DNA of 64,000 bases from Panagrolaimus kolymaensis (GCA_028622995.1 JAJQJQ010000030.1:868001-932000); one strand, 5' to 3'. Counted from the first letter of the stretch, positions 12,651 through 26,389 are shown. The notes: generated by a model not told the origin, from the sequence alone. Numbers and translations are program-made.

Positions 12651-14667
12651 TTTTTTTTTGACGACGAACACACACAAACAAAAAAAAATAAATGAAAGCA
12701 AAATAGTGTGGTTGCATGTAACTGCATGTTATTCTGAGTAAATTCGAACGACGACAATGCGTATTTTTGTTTGATAAGAAGAATCCTTCTAATGAGTGAG
12801 TAAAAAAAATAATACAGAACCGCCTTCAATTTTTATTGTACTTTTATAATTATTGTGATGACAAAATCTTTATTGTAATTATAATTTATAAAATGCAAAT
12901 TTTTTTTATCTAAATAAAAAGCAAAAATTTGGGATTTTAACTTCACAAAATAACATTGATTTTACAAAACAAAAGTTTACAGATGGCTTAAAAATTTCTT
13001 TGACTCCTCAAGCTTTGGAGAATAAAATGGAAATCTTTTTCTATTACATATTTTTTATTTTGCTTTTATTCAAAAATGCGAAGGTATTCCTTTCAGTCGA
13101 CAAGTAATTGTGCTAGAAACAAAAAATTAAATTATTTTCAAAAAAAAATCTTAAATTTTATAGTTACAAAATTTTTTTGGTTTATATTTGGTATAAAGCT
13201 TTAAAATAATTTTTCTTTTCACATAAATCCTAATTTATAATCTGAGCAAAATTCTATTTACTTGAATGTTCTTTTATTTCTTTCCGATTTATCCCAATTT
13301 ATCCGAAAATTTTGTTGTTACATAGCAAAATCGCGCAATAGTTTGTAACCATTGTCGAAGTAAAATTCTTTTAATTTATCAGTCTTTTTTAAGATGCTTC
13401 ATAAATTGTCAAAACAAAAGAAATAACTGCTTTTTGTTTCACCCTTTTTAAAAGCTTTAAAACAATAATGCCTCACGGAAGTGGTGGCTGATAACAATTC
13501 TCTATCAACATCCGCTTCAACGCTTGGGCAAAGTGCAATATATTTTCACTTTTAACTCGTGATACTAAAAACTGAACAGAACAGAGGAAGAAGAATAAGT
13601 GTGGTAAACAACATTCAAAGAAAAAAAGGCTATATCAATCATTTCTTCCCCTTTTCCGCAAAAAAAAATAAGAAAAGGAATCAAAATTAAATTATGATGA
13701 AATTTCAGGAAATTAACTAAGCTAATGATTAGCTAGTTTGCCAGTAAAAAAAAAGTTTTTGAATCACGTTTTTTTTCGATGCAAAAATTTTTCCTCCAAA
13801 AATAATGAATGCAACAAACAAAAAAAAACAATGAAGTTCGTTGCGTACGTGTTGGTGTGTTTTTTAAAAGACCAAACAAAACAATCAAAAAAAAGAAGAA
13901 AGTCAAGCAAGGTAAAAGTGCAGCAGCAGCAAAAATTAGGAGCTTTGATAAGAAATATATTTTTAACTTGAATATTTCAATTTTGCATTCTTTAAAAAAT
14001 TAAAAGTTAGTTTTGTGCTTAAAACCACAAAAATAGAATTCAAATCATTTTTTTACCATTAAAGCGCAGTCATTTAGTAATTTTGTAGAAGCAAATCCAG
14101 CAACAACAAAATATCTTAAAAACATTATTTTTAGCTGCTTTTTTAGAAATGGCGCCATTAATTCTATAAATTTTTATCACCATTGCGGCGTCTATGACAT
14201 AAGAGTCATATTTTCTTTTCATTTTTTTGCATTGATTAAGATTTTTACTGGTGAAAACACAAAAATTCTATTCTCGCCTATCCTGAATAATTTCTTACTC
14301 ATCGCTGATGTTCAAAGATTTTTGTAGCTTTCAATAAAAATCATTATTTGTTTCATTAACTTTTTTTTTCATTTTTACAGTCTTCCTTAATTTTTTTTTC
14401 AATCAATTAAAAGCAGAATGCAAAAAATAAAAGAAAACTTTTTTTTTTTGAGAATTTAAAAAATCAAAACAAATAAAGCAAATTTATGCAAAATGTTGAT
14501 ATCCCATTTGAATATTTTTTTATTAAAATTTATTTTTGTATTTAATTAAGCAAATTTAAATAAAGAAAAAAGAATTATAACACGTTTAGGCATAATATCA
14601 AATCATTGCTGGGTTTTATCAACAGCAACCAAGGACAGGGGAATATGTATATTGGGAAGATCATTTC
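12651..14667. other. intergenic, no gene seen
   Basis: AT-rich spacer equivalent to 3790-5794. The small lysine-rich frames around 13.7-14.0 kb follow simple-sequence composition and have no counterpart in copy 1. Confidence 0.4.
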
Positions 14668-15018
14668 TTACTTTATATTATTTAAAAAATCTGCTTCACA
14701 AGGATTGATAATTTCAAAGCTACCTTCGTAATTTGCTTCTTGGGTGGGGTTGGTTGGAATTTGGGGAATATCTAATTCCATATGTTCAAAATCAGAAGCA
14801 GCATCTTCACTGCTCTCTGTTGATCGAGGTTTGAATGGGTCATTTTCAACAGAAGCATGGGCGTTGTTTGATGGCTGTGGCTCATCGTCTTCAGTTAAAT
14901 CAATATATGAATTTTCACGAATAAAAACATTTGGCAAGCATGTACGAAATTTATCCAAATCATTTCCATGCCAAATTCCTTCCACTAAATTCCATGTTTC
15001 TTTATCATATGGTTCCAT
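14668..15018 (-). CDS. small acidic protein, copy 2
   Basis: Single exon, 116 aa, with the same start motif as 5795-6136 (M-[DE]-P-Y-x-K-E...IWH-x-NDLD-x-FR). The middle is low-complexity and acidic (DLTEDDEPQPSNN), followed by FEHMELD against FEQMEVD in copy 1 and a matching C-terminus. A TTTTAAG lies some 30 bases upstream of the ATG, in the place expected for a splice or trans-splice acceptor. Conserved ends with a variable acidic middle suggest short interaction motifs rather than an enzyme. Function unknown. Confidence 0.65.
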   Translation of the reverse strand: MEPYDKETWNLVEGIWHGNDLDKFRTCLPNVFIRENSYIDLTEDDEPQPSNNAHASVENDPFKPRSTESSEDAASDFEHMELDIPQIPTNPTQEANYEGSFEIINPCEADFLNNIK

Positions 15019-17726
15019 TTAGACAACAGTGGAATGCTTAAAAAAATAATAAAATAAAAATATTCGAATTTTAAATATTGAACCAAAAAGAAAGAGAAGC
15101 GAAAATTTAAGAAGTTTTATTTTTATAATTTTTGTTTTGCCAAAAAGCTAAATAAAAACGTCAACCGTTACAATCGTGAAAAAAAAGAAGAAGAAAATCA
15201 TAACCACCCAACATATTTTTTTTTCTTAAAAAATGTTTTACCCCGGAAAAAAGGATGCATACAGAAAAAAACGAAAAAATGGTAAAGAACTGCTGCTTAC
15301 TGCTGCTGTTGTTTGCTGCTTGTAAAAAAGAGGAAAAAAATGAAACAAAAAAGTGATGGAAAAGATTGTCAAGGCATTTTACTTTTAATAGAAAAAAAAA
15401 ACAAAAAATAGCGTCCAAATCGCTTTTATCAAAAGGACATTTTTTAAATCGGAATGAATCAATTACAAAAAAATTATCTCATCAGATGTGTATCCAAAAA
15501 AATATAAAAATGCTGTGCGTATAAATATTTTTTTATGAAATGCCGATAATGATGGTGGTAAAAATTTAATGCTTATTTAAAAAAATACTTTAGTTGTTAA
15601 TGAGATCCCTTTTTCTATCAAGTAACATTAACAAAAAAACTCACCCATTTATTTTACTATCATTCTTCTTCTTTCTACTTTTTTTTTTTATATTCGTTAC
15701 ATTACTGCATTCATTCAATTTTGTGAAAAAACTTTGATAATAAAAATAATTTTAATTATTGAAGAAAAAACCAGCAAGCAAGCATTCATATGACTGACTA
15801 ACTTGATGCTGATATCCATAAATACCATACCGTAAGACTTCTATAAAAAATTGCAATTAATATCGTGTGAATAATCGACAACACACTAGCGTACCGTAAT
15901 AATTTAATTGTGGAGGTTAATAAAAGGAAGAATAAACAAATATCAAATAAATATATTCGATTAAATGGTAAATAAAAAAATACAGTAATCTTCATAAAAA
16001 TAAATCAAATATATATATAAAATGAAGGAAACTAATAGAATGTAAACAGTCAGTTTTCCAGTAACAAATTTTGCCATTCGTCTTTCATAATTTTGAATAA
16101 TGAATTTGGATTATTTTTTGAATTCAAATAAAATTTGAGCTTTATCGAGTCCATATAAATATCTTTTCATTAATATTAAAAATAATAACATTCAAGATGA
16201 AAATTCTCAACGCAGATTTGTTCGATATGAGAGCAACCATTTTTGACATCGCCTGCTATACAAAGAAAAATAATGTAAACTAAAAAAGAGAAAAATTTAA
16301 CTTAAAATTCTTTTAATGATTATTGATTTTGGTGCCGTTATCATTGAAATTAGAATGCTGATAACTTTATTCTTTGTTTTAACTATCATCACCACAACCA
16401 CCACAGCAGCCACAGATAATCTTAATGATGATCATTAATGAGAAAATAAGCATGTTTGGTATCGAACAATTTCTCGTTTCTCTCCATTTCTTCTTTAAAT
16501 TTTTTTATTCATAGCTCTTACTTTTTTGTTTTACACTTTTATACTTAATTTTTAGGCTGATTTAAATGTGGTATTATGGATTCAGTTTAAAATTTGTTTT
16601 TTAATTATATTCTTTTTATTTTTGGATCATATTCAATGTGAAAACCAGATAGGAATTAAAATGCTTTTCATTATTTGCTTTCCTTGCAGGCGGCTAAAGC
16701 AGAAGATATTATTTTTTCAATAAATTTTATAATGAATCTTAAATTTTTTTTGTGAGAGTTAGAAATCATGCCAATGCTACCACATTAAAGTGCATTTATT
16801 CATTTCTTCCTCCTCATTTCTTGATTTCCTTCAAAACACTTTTGTTTAATCGAATAATGATGAAGAAGATCACAAGAAAGAAAAGGGACGACGCACCTTA
16901 ATTTGCTGGGGCATGAAGTAGCGTGTATCAATTCAATAACCATTCATTCGCTAATCAAAATTAAAAACATTGCAAATATTTTGCTTGATCTATCTTTTTC
17001 TTTTTTTTGCTTGCCTATCACTGATAACAGTTATTATTATTTTTTTCAATGGGGTCTACGCATTTTTTCTTGATGTCCATAGAATTGTTTTTTGTTATGA
17101 TTTTTATTATCTTTGCTTATTTCAGTTCGCTTTCAATTTTCATTTTTAACCCATAAATTTTTGCTTTCATTTTTTTTCTTCTCGCGAATGATTTGAAAAA
17201 AAATGAAAGCAAACTAAAAACCTTCATTTTTTTTCTTTACTTTGTAGAAACTTTAAATTTACATAAAATAATTTTTTTTAATAATGGTTTATTCAAACAA
17301 AACAAGAAATTAAAATAATTCCTGAAGATCTCTCATAAAATAAAATAATAAAATAATAAAAAACCCGGAATAACATGCTTTCTGATGATAGCTATTTTTG
17401 AGTATGAATGAGGATGAAAAAAATTGAGACCAATAAGTAACAATTAAAAAATTTATAAACAAAAAGTTTTTCGAAGAAAAAAAACAAGGAGGATGAAAAA
17501 ATAGAGAGAGAAAAGAACAGAAAATAATTTGCATTTGCACAAATCAGCAGCAACCAATAAACTAAATCAAGAAAAAAAAACAGCCGCACGAAAGAGAAAA
17601 ATTTTTTGAGGCTTTTAATAAAAATTTTAAAAAATCTACGATAGTAATAAATTTTCTTTGATTTAAAAATAATCTATGAAATATTTAAATTAAAAGCCTA
17701 AATAAGCAAAATAAATGGAATTTCTT
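15019..17726. other. intergenic with one conserved block
   Basis: No gene seen between the second acidic-protein gene and the 3' end of GIGYF-1. It holds the second TGATAA-rich block at 16313-16445. The remaining frames are simple-sequence artefacts. Confidence 0.4.
16313..16445. promoter_or_regulatory. TGATAA-rich conserved block, copy 2
   Basis: Counterpart of 8108-8245. The conserved core is GAAATTAGAATGCTGATAAC followed by a TTCTTTGTTTTAAC segment, with a TTATCA just upstream and TGATCATTAA downstream. It lies 1.3 kb upstream of the acidic gene at 14668-15018. Confidence 0.45.
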
Positions 17727-20700
17727 TTAACGCTTCTTTTTGCTTGAAACTGGTGGGGCTAAATCAATTTCGCCTACATTAATTCGATTTGGATCTCCTC
17801 CAGCTTTAAATCCAAGCACTGTAAGATCAACAGTTTTAACTTGGCTCTTCTTCTTTTTCTTTCCTCCACCATTTCCGCCAGCAGCTTGATTGGGAATATT
17901 TACGGCAGCTTGTGCGGCTGATAAATCCTGCAAAAAATTGAGCGTTTATAGTTAATTCAAAAAAATAAAATCGAAGAAAAAAAATTTACATCTTTGTCAC
18001 TTTTCTTTTGCTTGGATCTCAAAGCTATGCGTTTTTCAAGGAATTTTTTTTCAAATTCTTTAACCTCATCTTTTTCTCCAAAATATGTAACAAAATAATC
18101 TTCGACCTAAAAATAATTTGAAAAAAATTATATATTCCAAAAAAGTATTTAAAAAACTCACATCAACGGGATCAATGATACTTTTAATAAACCCAAAGAA
18201 CATTTCAGGATCCACCGAAGTTTCCAAAGATTTATTTAAATCTTTTATCCCTTTGATGGCCCATTTTTGAAATTGAATATGTGAATCATCGGGCTTTTGG
18301 GGTTGTTGTTGTTCAGATTTTTGTTGTTTTTGATTATGTTGCTTTTGAGGCTGCCCGGCGGCGACAGCAGCAGCAGAAGAAAATTTAGGTGGGTGTTGTT
18401 GGTGTTGATTATTTTTTGATGGTGGTGGCGGAGTTGCTGGTGGTATCGCAGGCCATGCAGCACTATTATTTATAACTGGATTATTTGCTCGTGATGTAAC
18501 CGGAGAACTTGAACTTCCATCACCCCAAACAGGTTTATTACTACTACTGTTGTTACTAGAAACCACAGTGGAAGTTATGGTTGTGCCCATCCATGGTCCA
18601 GATGATTTGGAAGCCGATTGATTTTGCTTTTTATTTAATTCAAATATTTCTTGATCTTTTCGACGCTTTTCTTCCAAAGCTTTTTCTTCTTCAAGTTGTA
18701 TTTCAAGGAGGGATCGTTGAGTTTGAAGAATATGGGGTTTATCTTTATTTGATTGGGTTGCGGTCCATGGAGCTTTTGCGTTAGCTGCAGCTCGAGAAGC
18801 TGCCGCAGCTGCTTTAGCTGAAGCTTCTTCTGCTTCTCTTCGCTTTTGGGCTTCAGCCTAAAAAAATTATATATATAAAAAAATAAAACAAATTTTTTTT
18901 AAAGAATCAGCACGCGAAGAAGAGTTTAGTAGTTTTTTAAATGAAACAACGAAGAAACTTACCAATTGTTTTAAATGTTGGGCCCGTAAAATTTGTTCTT
19001 CTTGTTGCTTTCTTTCTCTCTCCAATTTATCTCTCCTCAATCGCTCATGTTCATCCTTTTCTCGACGTAATCTTTCCGTTTCTTCTGCAACTCGATGAGC
19101 TTCCATCATCGCTTGTTCTCGAAGTCGTTGGGCTTCTTCCGCTGCTTGCTTTTGTTTAAGAAGGAATAATTCTTCAGCTTTCCGTTTTTGTTCCTCAAAT
19201 TCTTGTTGATCCCTTTCATATTTTTCTTGCATTCGGCGATTTTCCATTGCTTCATTTTGTCTTTGCTCAACCATTCGCCTTTCAGCATCGTGTTGGGCTT
19301 TTTGCTCATATTCAGCAAGTTGACGACGTTTTCGATCTAATTCTTCTTCCTTTGCCAAAGCAATTTTATGTAATTCTTCTTGCTTTCGTTGAACTTCAAT
19401 TTCCATTTCTCGAACTCTTCGCTCCCGTTCGACGCGTTCTTGTTCTTCTCGTCGAAGAGCTTCTTGTCTTTCTTCAATTCGGCGTTTTTCTTCAAGCAAA
19501 GATCGTTGAGAATCATAGTAATCATTTTGTGGGGTTCTCCATGCATTATCTGGAGGGATAGGAACCATGGGTGGTTGTTTAAGTTTGGGAAGAACAAAAG
19601 GATTTTCTCGACCATTTCTTTGAATTAGTTCACCTAAATAATTTTTTTAGTTAGATTTAAATAAGCATAAGCGAATATGTATGTATGACTAACCCAAAGA
19701 TGTAAAACTTTGTTCATTAATATTTCGACAACGCAAATCATCTCGAAAGAAGCCAGATTTATACCAAATAACCATTTGTGGACCTTCATATGGACCATGT
19801 TGGCCATTATTTGGATCCAAATAATACCATTCATCCGTTTCAAGAAGAGGAGGGGAAGCAGACGATGCAGAATTATTAGAAAAAATGGATTGCAACATTT
19901 TATGTTCATCAAATCCTCCTCCACCACCGCCGCTGCCGCCATGATGATTTCCATGATGATTTTCTCTTTCTCGTTGATTAGTAGTTTCATGAATTCGAAG
20001 GGATTCCATTGCTTCTTTTGCGGCTTGTTCAACCATGCGTCGTTCAGCTTCTTGATTAGCGGCTGCAAGTTTTTGTTGTTGTTGCTGTTGTTGTTGTTGT
20101 TGTGGGTCATCATCATCATTGGTAAAACGCATACGATTTTCTTGAATTCTACGAGCTTGTATACCTTCCGTGGTTCTTTGTTCCGCAATTAAACGCCGTT
20201 CAACATCTTGTTGTTGTTGCTGAGTTTTTGATGGATCATCATCGCCACTTGTTGATCGTAAGCGAGTTCGAATATTTCCAGGGGCGGCTTAAAATTGATG
20301 GGTTTATAGTTATTTTGCTCTGGGGATTTTTTGTATTATAAAAATGTTGCTAAAATCTCAAAAAAAATTCTACCATTTTGGGATTTTTTTTAGAAATCAT
20401 CGAAATTTTCATGCTAACATTAAAATTTTAAGCTATTTGACTGCCATCAAACGCCTTTTAAAATAAATATGTAAAAAAGTTACCGCGATTAAGATCAAAT
20501 CCGCCGCCTCCAGTTCGACCTCCTCTTCCAATAGTTCCTCCACCTCTTCCACTTCCACCTGGTCCTCCACCACGATTCATTCCAGCTTTAACATAATTCG
20601 ATCCTCCTCCACCACCACTCGAAGATGAATCATTGCTAGTTAGCGCGGACCATCGACTACCAGGTTGTTTAGCTGCATTAGCAGCAGCAAAAGATGCAGC

Positions 20701-21344
20701 ATTTTTATTTCCTCCTGCTGTTATCCATGGTGATGATGGTTGTGAACCACTTCCACCACTACCATTATTTCCACCACCACCGCCTGATGTACCACCATTT
20801 AAAGCCATACGTTCTTGATGGGTTAATAAACTCAAAGCTTTAGATGAGTTTATATTTTGTTGTAAACGCTACAAAAAATAAAAAAATATAGGTAATAAAT
20901 ATTTCCAGAAATTGGAAATGGAAATGGACTTACAAGTTCAACTTCATTTAAACTTGAAAGAATAATAGGAAGTTGGCCTTCTTCAACAAAAAATTGACAT
21001 TTTCTTAATCCATCTGGTGGACGAGTACTTTTAGGCATCATAGCGAGAATGTCTTCTCGTCCATAACGATACTTAGCAAAAACCGGAGCAATCATTTCCT
21101 GCAAAAATAATAATTTTATATATTCGCCTAAAACTCATAAATGGAAGGAATATATTTATTTACCGCTTTAGATGGATCATCCATATCCGAACCTCTATGA
21201 AATGAACCTTTATCCACTCGAAGGGGTGGAGCAGTAGTTTGCATCCTAAAAATTTCAAAGGTTTTATTAGTGATAAAAAATTTCATGGGTTAATAAAAAG
21301 CTAACTAACCATGGAGGATTAAAGTTATCAGTTGCAGTTGACAT
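17727..21344 (-). CDS. gigyf: GIGYF-type GYF-domain protein (GIGYF-1 of this window)
   Basis: Nine exons join in frame to 981 aa: 21310-21344, 21164-21245, 20934-21098, 20484-20868, 19694-20287, 18963-19633, 18162-18857, 17990-18106, 17727-17927. Residues 49-57 (YRYGREDIL) are the Y-x-Y-x4-L-phi motif by which GIGYF proteins bind the cap-binding repressor 4EHP (eIF4E2). A Gly/Arg-rich (RGG-like) stretch follows at about 195-222. A poly-Q tract lies near 300. The GYF domain at about 375-432 has WYYLDP...GPYEGPQM...W...GFF and TSLGELI, with the codon for G split by an intron. Then comes a ~200-residue charged coiled coil and a conserved tail (FKAGGDPNRINVGEIDL). By family knowledge it links 4EHP to proline-rich PPGF-type partners and represses mRNA translation in the cytoplasm. 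A second, shorter copy is at 55194-57776. Confidence 0.9.
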
Positions 21345-23474
21345 AGTAGCTTTTTTTTATTCGCCAAAAACGTTTAGAAAAGTTGAAACTAAAAAAAAGT
21401 TTGGGAGTTTGATTAATAAAAAGTTTTATAGATTTTGAATAGACACGTATGAGTGGAATTATCACAAAAATGGAAATAATCAATTTGGGAGAAGCAAATA
21501 AAAATGTGAAAAATATCAAACTCAAACTTTTGGAATGAAAAATCGGTATTTTTGGTTTAAGAAAATTGACTTTTCCAATAAAAACTTTAACTAAATAAAG
21601 GCAAAAAATTCGAAACAACAAAGAAATATATAAATTTTAAAGGGAACGAACGGAAAAACATCTTTCGTTCTTTCCTCTGTTTGTTGCTCTTGGAAGTTCG
21701 CTTTTGCACAAACACATCCAAAGCAACAACAAAAAAAAAAGCTTGTTCGACCGCAACGAATGCATTGCATTTTCATTCACCGTAAGGAAGGAAGGCCAAC
21801 GAATAATCTCGTGAATGACTTTCTTTTTAAGACCCAATTTCAATTTATTTAGAGGCAACCCATGAAAGTTGTTCTGCAAGCTTTTTTGGAGAAATAAAAA
21901 ATTGTTGATAAAACATTTTAATTTTGGAAGCTATTATTTTTTTTTCTTGGAATTTATAAAAATACGAGAATCTTTTCCACGATATTAGAAGCAATTCGCT
22001 GCTTAACGAAGGGAGAATAAAAAAAAGGAGAAAATCTAATTTCTGTGGAGGCCGGAAAATTAATTTAAGAAAAGAATATAAAAACGAACTAAAAAAAATG
22101 AAAAAATATAAAATAATTTATTTGCTGAAGCTCACCGAAAAATGAACTAAAAATTAAATTTATCAAACTATGAAACCTCAATTTTTATTTATCCATGAGT
22201 TAATTGTTCTTGAGGTTATGAAAAAAAAATGAAGAGGTCAAAGCAAAAAAGAGTGAAAAAATTCGAATATGTGAAGAAGCATCGACAAAAGTAATACTTG
22301 AAAAAAATATTTATTATTTTTGCAAAGTTTTTCTCATGACCGACAGTCGACGATAGATGATAGATTATGGAAAACACGAGGAATATTAAAAAACAAATGT
22401 TGAAAAAAAATTTTGAAAACAATTTTAGTTTTGCTTTTTTTTCCACCAACAAAAAATGTTTCAAACAAAGGAGCGGCGGCGGCGCCAAATTAGTTTTTGA
22501 AATTCAAAAAAATATATAAGAAAATGGCGTCCATAAATTTGTTCGTCCCTTAAATTTTCTTTTGAAAGAAACACCTGTGGAAATTATTTATTCATTGCTT
22601 TTGCAGATACTGTTTTTTTTTATAATTTATTTTTTGAAAATTCAAACTTTATTATAATTTATAATTTTTTTCGTCCCAAAACCATACATTCCCATTTTTG
22701 GAAACAAAACTTTTCTCTTCAATTTTTTTTTATTCGATCCTCAAAGTTTTTCTTTTCTTTTACTCACGGTCTTTTTATATATATTTTTTTTTACGAAACA
22801 TTAAAAAAGAAATAACAAATTTCTATTATTATTTTTCCCAGAGATAATAAAAATAAAACTAAATAAAAAAAACACTCAAATCCACGTTTTTATTTTTATT
22901 TTTGATTTTTATTTGTTTGCACAAATAATATAAAAAAACTTCTTTTTTTGTTTCTTCGACGACTACGACGATGAGGGCGATGAAATCAAATAACAACAAA
23001 ACAAAAAAAAACTTGAGTGTCTGAGGTGTGTTTTTAAAAAACAAAAATCGACTTGACTCGATGGCGAAGTTTTTTTTGTTTTGTTTTCGTTGTCGAAGAA
23101 TGGTTGATTGACTTTTTTCGATGTTGATGCCGCCGTTGTTGCAGTTATTATTATTTATCGCTTTCATTTTTTTTTGAGTCTATGCAAAAACAAAAAACAT
23201 AAAAATTTTATTAATGCCAAGAATATATGTTTTCTTTTTTTGAGTCTGAATTTTCTTTTGAAAACTTTCTTATTTTATAAGGGCTGTAATTTTTCTTTCT
23301 CAAGAGAACTGGAAAATTATATATTTTGCACGTATTTTCTCAATAAAAAAAAGAAAAGAAAAAACTTAAACTTTATCAAGATTTTCGTGTCACAAATAAA
23401 TTTATACTTCTGTTTTAACCAACTAAAAATTTTTTTACTTCTTTTTTTGTTTCAGAAAAAGAAATGAAAAAAAT
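21345..23474. other. intergenic between divergent genes
   Basis: Separates the starts of GIGYF-1 (minus) and the PXYLP1-like gene (plus). AT-rich with poly-A/T runs; no exon, RNA gene or repeat element recognised. Long frames here are made of F, K, N and I only. Confidence 0.4.
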
Positions 23475-26019
23475 ATGAGAAAATCAAGAATTTTACTTAT
23501 TATTGGTGCTATATTAGTTTATTATTATTTCTTTTGGGATACAGGTTTGATTGCTTTTGTTTAATTTTGTTTTTGATTTTAAAAACTGCAGAGTTGTTTC
23601 AGGCCCTCCAGAAATTATAGAAGAATTAGTTAAATCTAATGCTTTCGCTGAACATTGTCAATTTCTTGAATTTCCTCTACTTGGAAATGAAGGAGAAAAA
23701 GAAAGCCAAGAAATAGCATTAAAAGGATTAATTTTAACTTTTCGTCATGGTGAAAGGTAAATATTAAAAAGCTTTAAATTTGAAATAAAAACGGTTTTTG
23801 TGAAACAAAAAAAAAATTTTGCAGATCAGCTTTAGTCCCAGGTTTAACTGCCACATTACCCGATTGTACAGCCTATCATGATGTGGATAGAAAATCATTT
23901 GAAGAATATATACAATTTACAGAATCCATGGATTTTGAAAAGTTTTTTAAATTTGATAAATTATTTGATGGTTTTCCATTAAAACCTGAAAGGTTAGTTA
24001 AAAGAAAAAAGCAATTTTTTAAAACTAAACTTCTTTTTTGTGGCTAACATAAACTTGATTACTGTTGTTTCGAAAAGCCCTAACAAAAATTAAATTGTAA
24101 ACCTCTCAAAAAAATTATTTTTAGATCGAAATGTGTTTTGGGTGAAATGACCGCTGAAGGAGCACTCCAACTTTTGAGGCTTGGAAATTATCTCAAAACA
24201 AAATATCTTACAACTTCGTTATTTCAAAGTAAAATTTTTATAATACCTTTTTCCAATTTTGTTTTATATAAAAATTATTTTGTTTAGATAACGAAATTGA
24301 TGTATTTGTTAGTTCATCATATTATCATCGAACGCTGCAATCTGGAATTGCATTCCTTTCCGGGTTTCTTTATGATCATGCGGATAAAAATCCAGAAATT
24401 TATATTAAAGCTAGTAACACCACATATTTTTGTTTGGATGAAGATTGCACGTGCAATAATGTTCAAATGACAAGGGAACAGTTTTTAGCTGTAAGAATTT
24501 TTTTTTTTAAAAACTCATGAATCGATTAAGCCTAAAAAAAATTTCTTCGATACGATATTCTAAAAAAAGTTGTCAGTAAACTAAAAATTCTTCGATATCA
24601 AATTTTGTATCATTGAAACTGAAACTTTTTTGAGTTGAGTTAAGTAAAGCTTTTTTTAAAAATAATCTTGGAATTACTTTAAAAATCAAACTTTCGACCC
24701 ACCCGAAATTTTAACTTGACTCAAAATTTACTCAAAAAATCCATAAAAAGTTTTCTCCAAATTATGCAAAAAAAATTCTTCATTTTTATATTTTTTAGGA
24801 AAGGGCTAAACTCTATCTTGATCGCTATGCTGATTTACACACTAATTTACAAGTCATTGCAAAACCCATTGGAATTCCAATCCTTTCACATCCATTTGAA
24901 TTTGTTGATGCCATTTTGGGAACTTATGCTTGTCGGAGACTTCCCCTTCCATGTTTTGCGAATGGTGAATGCATTTCATTGGAAACAATAAATCGAGCAG
25001 CTAAAACTGCAGAAGATTTAATTCGTGAAATGTTTCCCAAATCTCAACATATTCGTCGACTTTATGCAGCTGAAAGTTTTCCAATCGCTCATTCGGTTGT
25101 TAAAGTTATCGAAGAATTAAAACAACAAACAAAAAATGAAAATGAAAAAATGAATAAAAATTTTATTCGAGTTTTTAGTGGCCATGATATTACTATTATT
25201 CCATTGTTACTTACATTGGGCCTTCAGAATATTACTATTCCTCCACCATATGCATCAAGATTGGTTTTTGAGGTAAGACACTGCACAGAAAACTATAAAG
25301 GTTTTTTTGGAAGATAAAAAAAATGTCCTTGGCTAGCGGCATTGTTTACCACTGACACCGGAGTCAGAGTTTGAGTTAGACTCGATGGACTGGAGTTGAA
25401 GCAATGATTCAGAGATTTAGAAAAAAAAATTATTTTTTCATTGAATTAATAAAAAAACGAAAAATCAAAGAATCAAAAGCTTTTTTAACTATTTTTTGGG
25501 ATTTTTAAATTCTCCGAAATTTCCTAAATTTGCATAAATTTTATAAAAAGATTTGAAAAAAATAAGTGTCAAAAAAATTTTAACTTAAAAATACCAGAAA
25601 CAAAGAAAGCTTTTCATGTTTTTGGTAGCCAAAAAATCAGACAAAAATATCATTATCCTAGAATTATTTTCTCTAAATAATTAATTTCGAGCTAAACAAC
25701 AATGCTACCAAAATTTTCCATTCTAATTTAACTTTTCCATATTTTTTTTTTTTAGGTTTATGAAACAAAAACACCAAAATCAATAAACGAAAATAATAAT
25801 ATTCATGAAAAAAATATGGATGAAAATTTATTTATTCGGGTACTTTATAATGGCGAGGATCATACAAGAAATTTAAAATTTTGTAAATCTTTTCATTTTG
25901 GTGGCCTTTGTTCTGCTAAAGATTTTTCTAATTTTGTTGAAAATTCTTTACTTCAAGATATTGCTAAAGTGAAAAGTATGAAAGATTTTTGTCAAATTGA
26001 TAATTCCATTCAAAAATAA
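23475..26019 (+). CDS. 2-phosphoxylose phosphatase-like (PXYLP1/ACPL2 type)
   Basis: Seven exons: 23475-23544, 23603-23756, 23825-23992, 24125-24228, 24288-24490, 24799-25272, 25756-26019; 478 aa. A short N-terminal tail and one hydrophobic segment (ILLIIGAILVYYYFF) indicate a type II membrane anchor. The histidine-phosphatase motif is FRHGER (H72), and the distal catalytic pair is SGHDIT (H362, D363). YYHRTLQSG matches the middle conserved arginine region. By family, vertebrate PXYLP1 is a Golgi enzyme that removes the xylose phosphate from the glycosaminoglycan linker; the same role here is inferred. The second exon could also begin at an AG 11 bases earlier, but only the TTTCAG at 23602 keeps the frame. 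An AATAAA lies at 26132. Confidence 0.85.
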
Positions 26020-26389
26020 TTTTTTTCTTATTTAAATTAAATTAATGGTTCAAAATTATAATTATTATTACGGTAGCTAACGACGAACGCCTTTCTTACA
26101 AATGGATGATGTGTCCAAACAAATTCTTAATAATAAAGGTATCACAATGTTTTTTTTATAATGTTTATTGTGCTGGTTTTTTTTGCTGGGTTTTCCTTTA
26201 AATTGTAATTTTTAAATAATTAATAATTAATAAAAGATTTCTTAAACTTTATTTGTTCAACGAAAAATGTATTTTTTTAAAGTAAAATTAACTCAGAAAT
26301 TGTGAAAAAAAAATTGTTTGCTATTGTTAATTTGTTTATTTGAATCTTGAAATTGGATGACCTAGTAATTAATATCTCCGTATACCAAA

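Noticed and set aside
20032..20192. Antisense frames over the poly-Q tract of GIGYF-1
   Set aside because: Shadows produced by CAA/TTG repeats in the coding exon.
23592..23602. Earlier acceptor (CTGCAG) for exon 2 of the PXYLP1-like gene
   Set aside because: It puts the RHGER exon out of frame with exon 1; TTTCAG 11 bases later keeps the frame.
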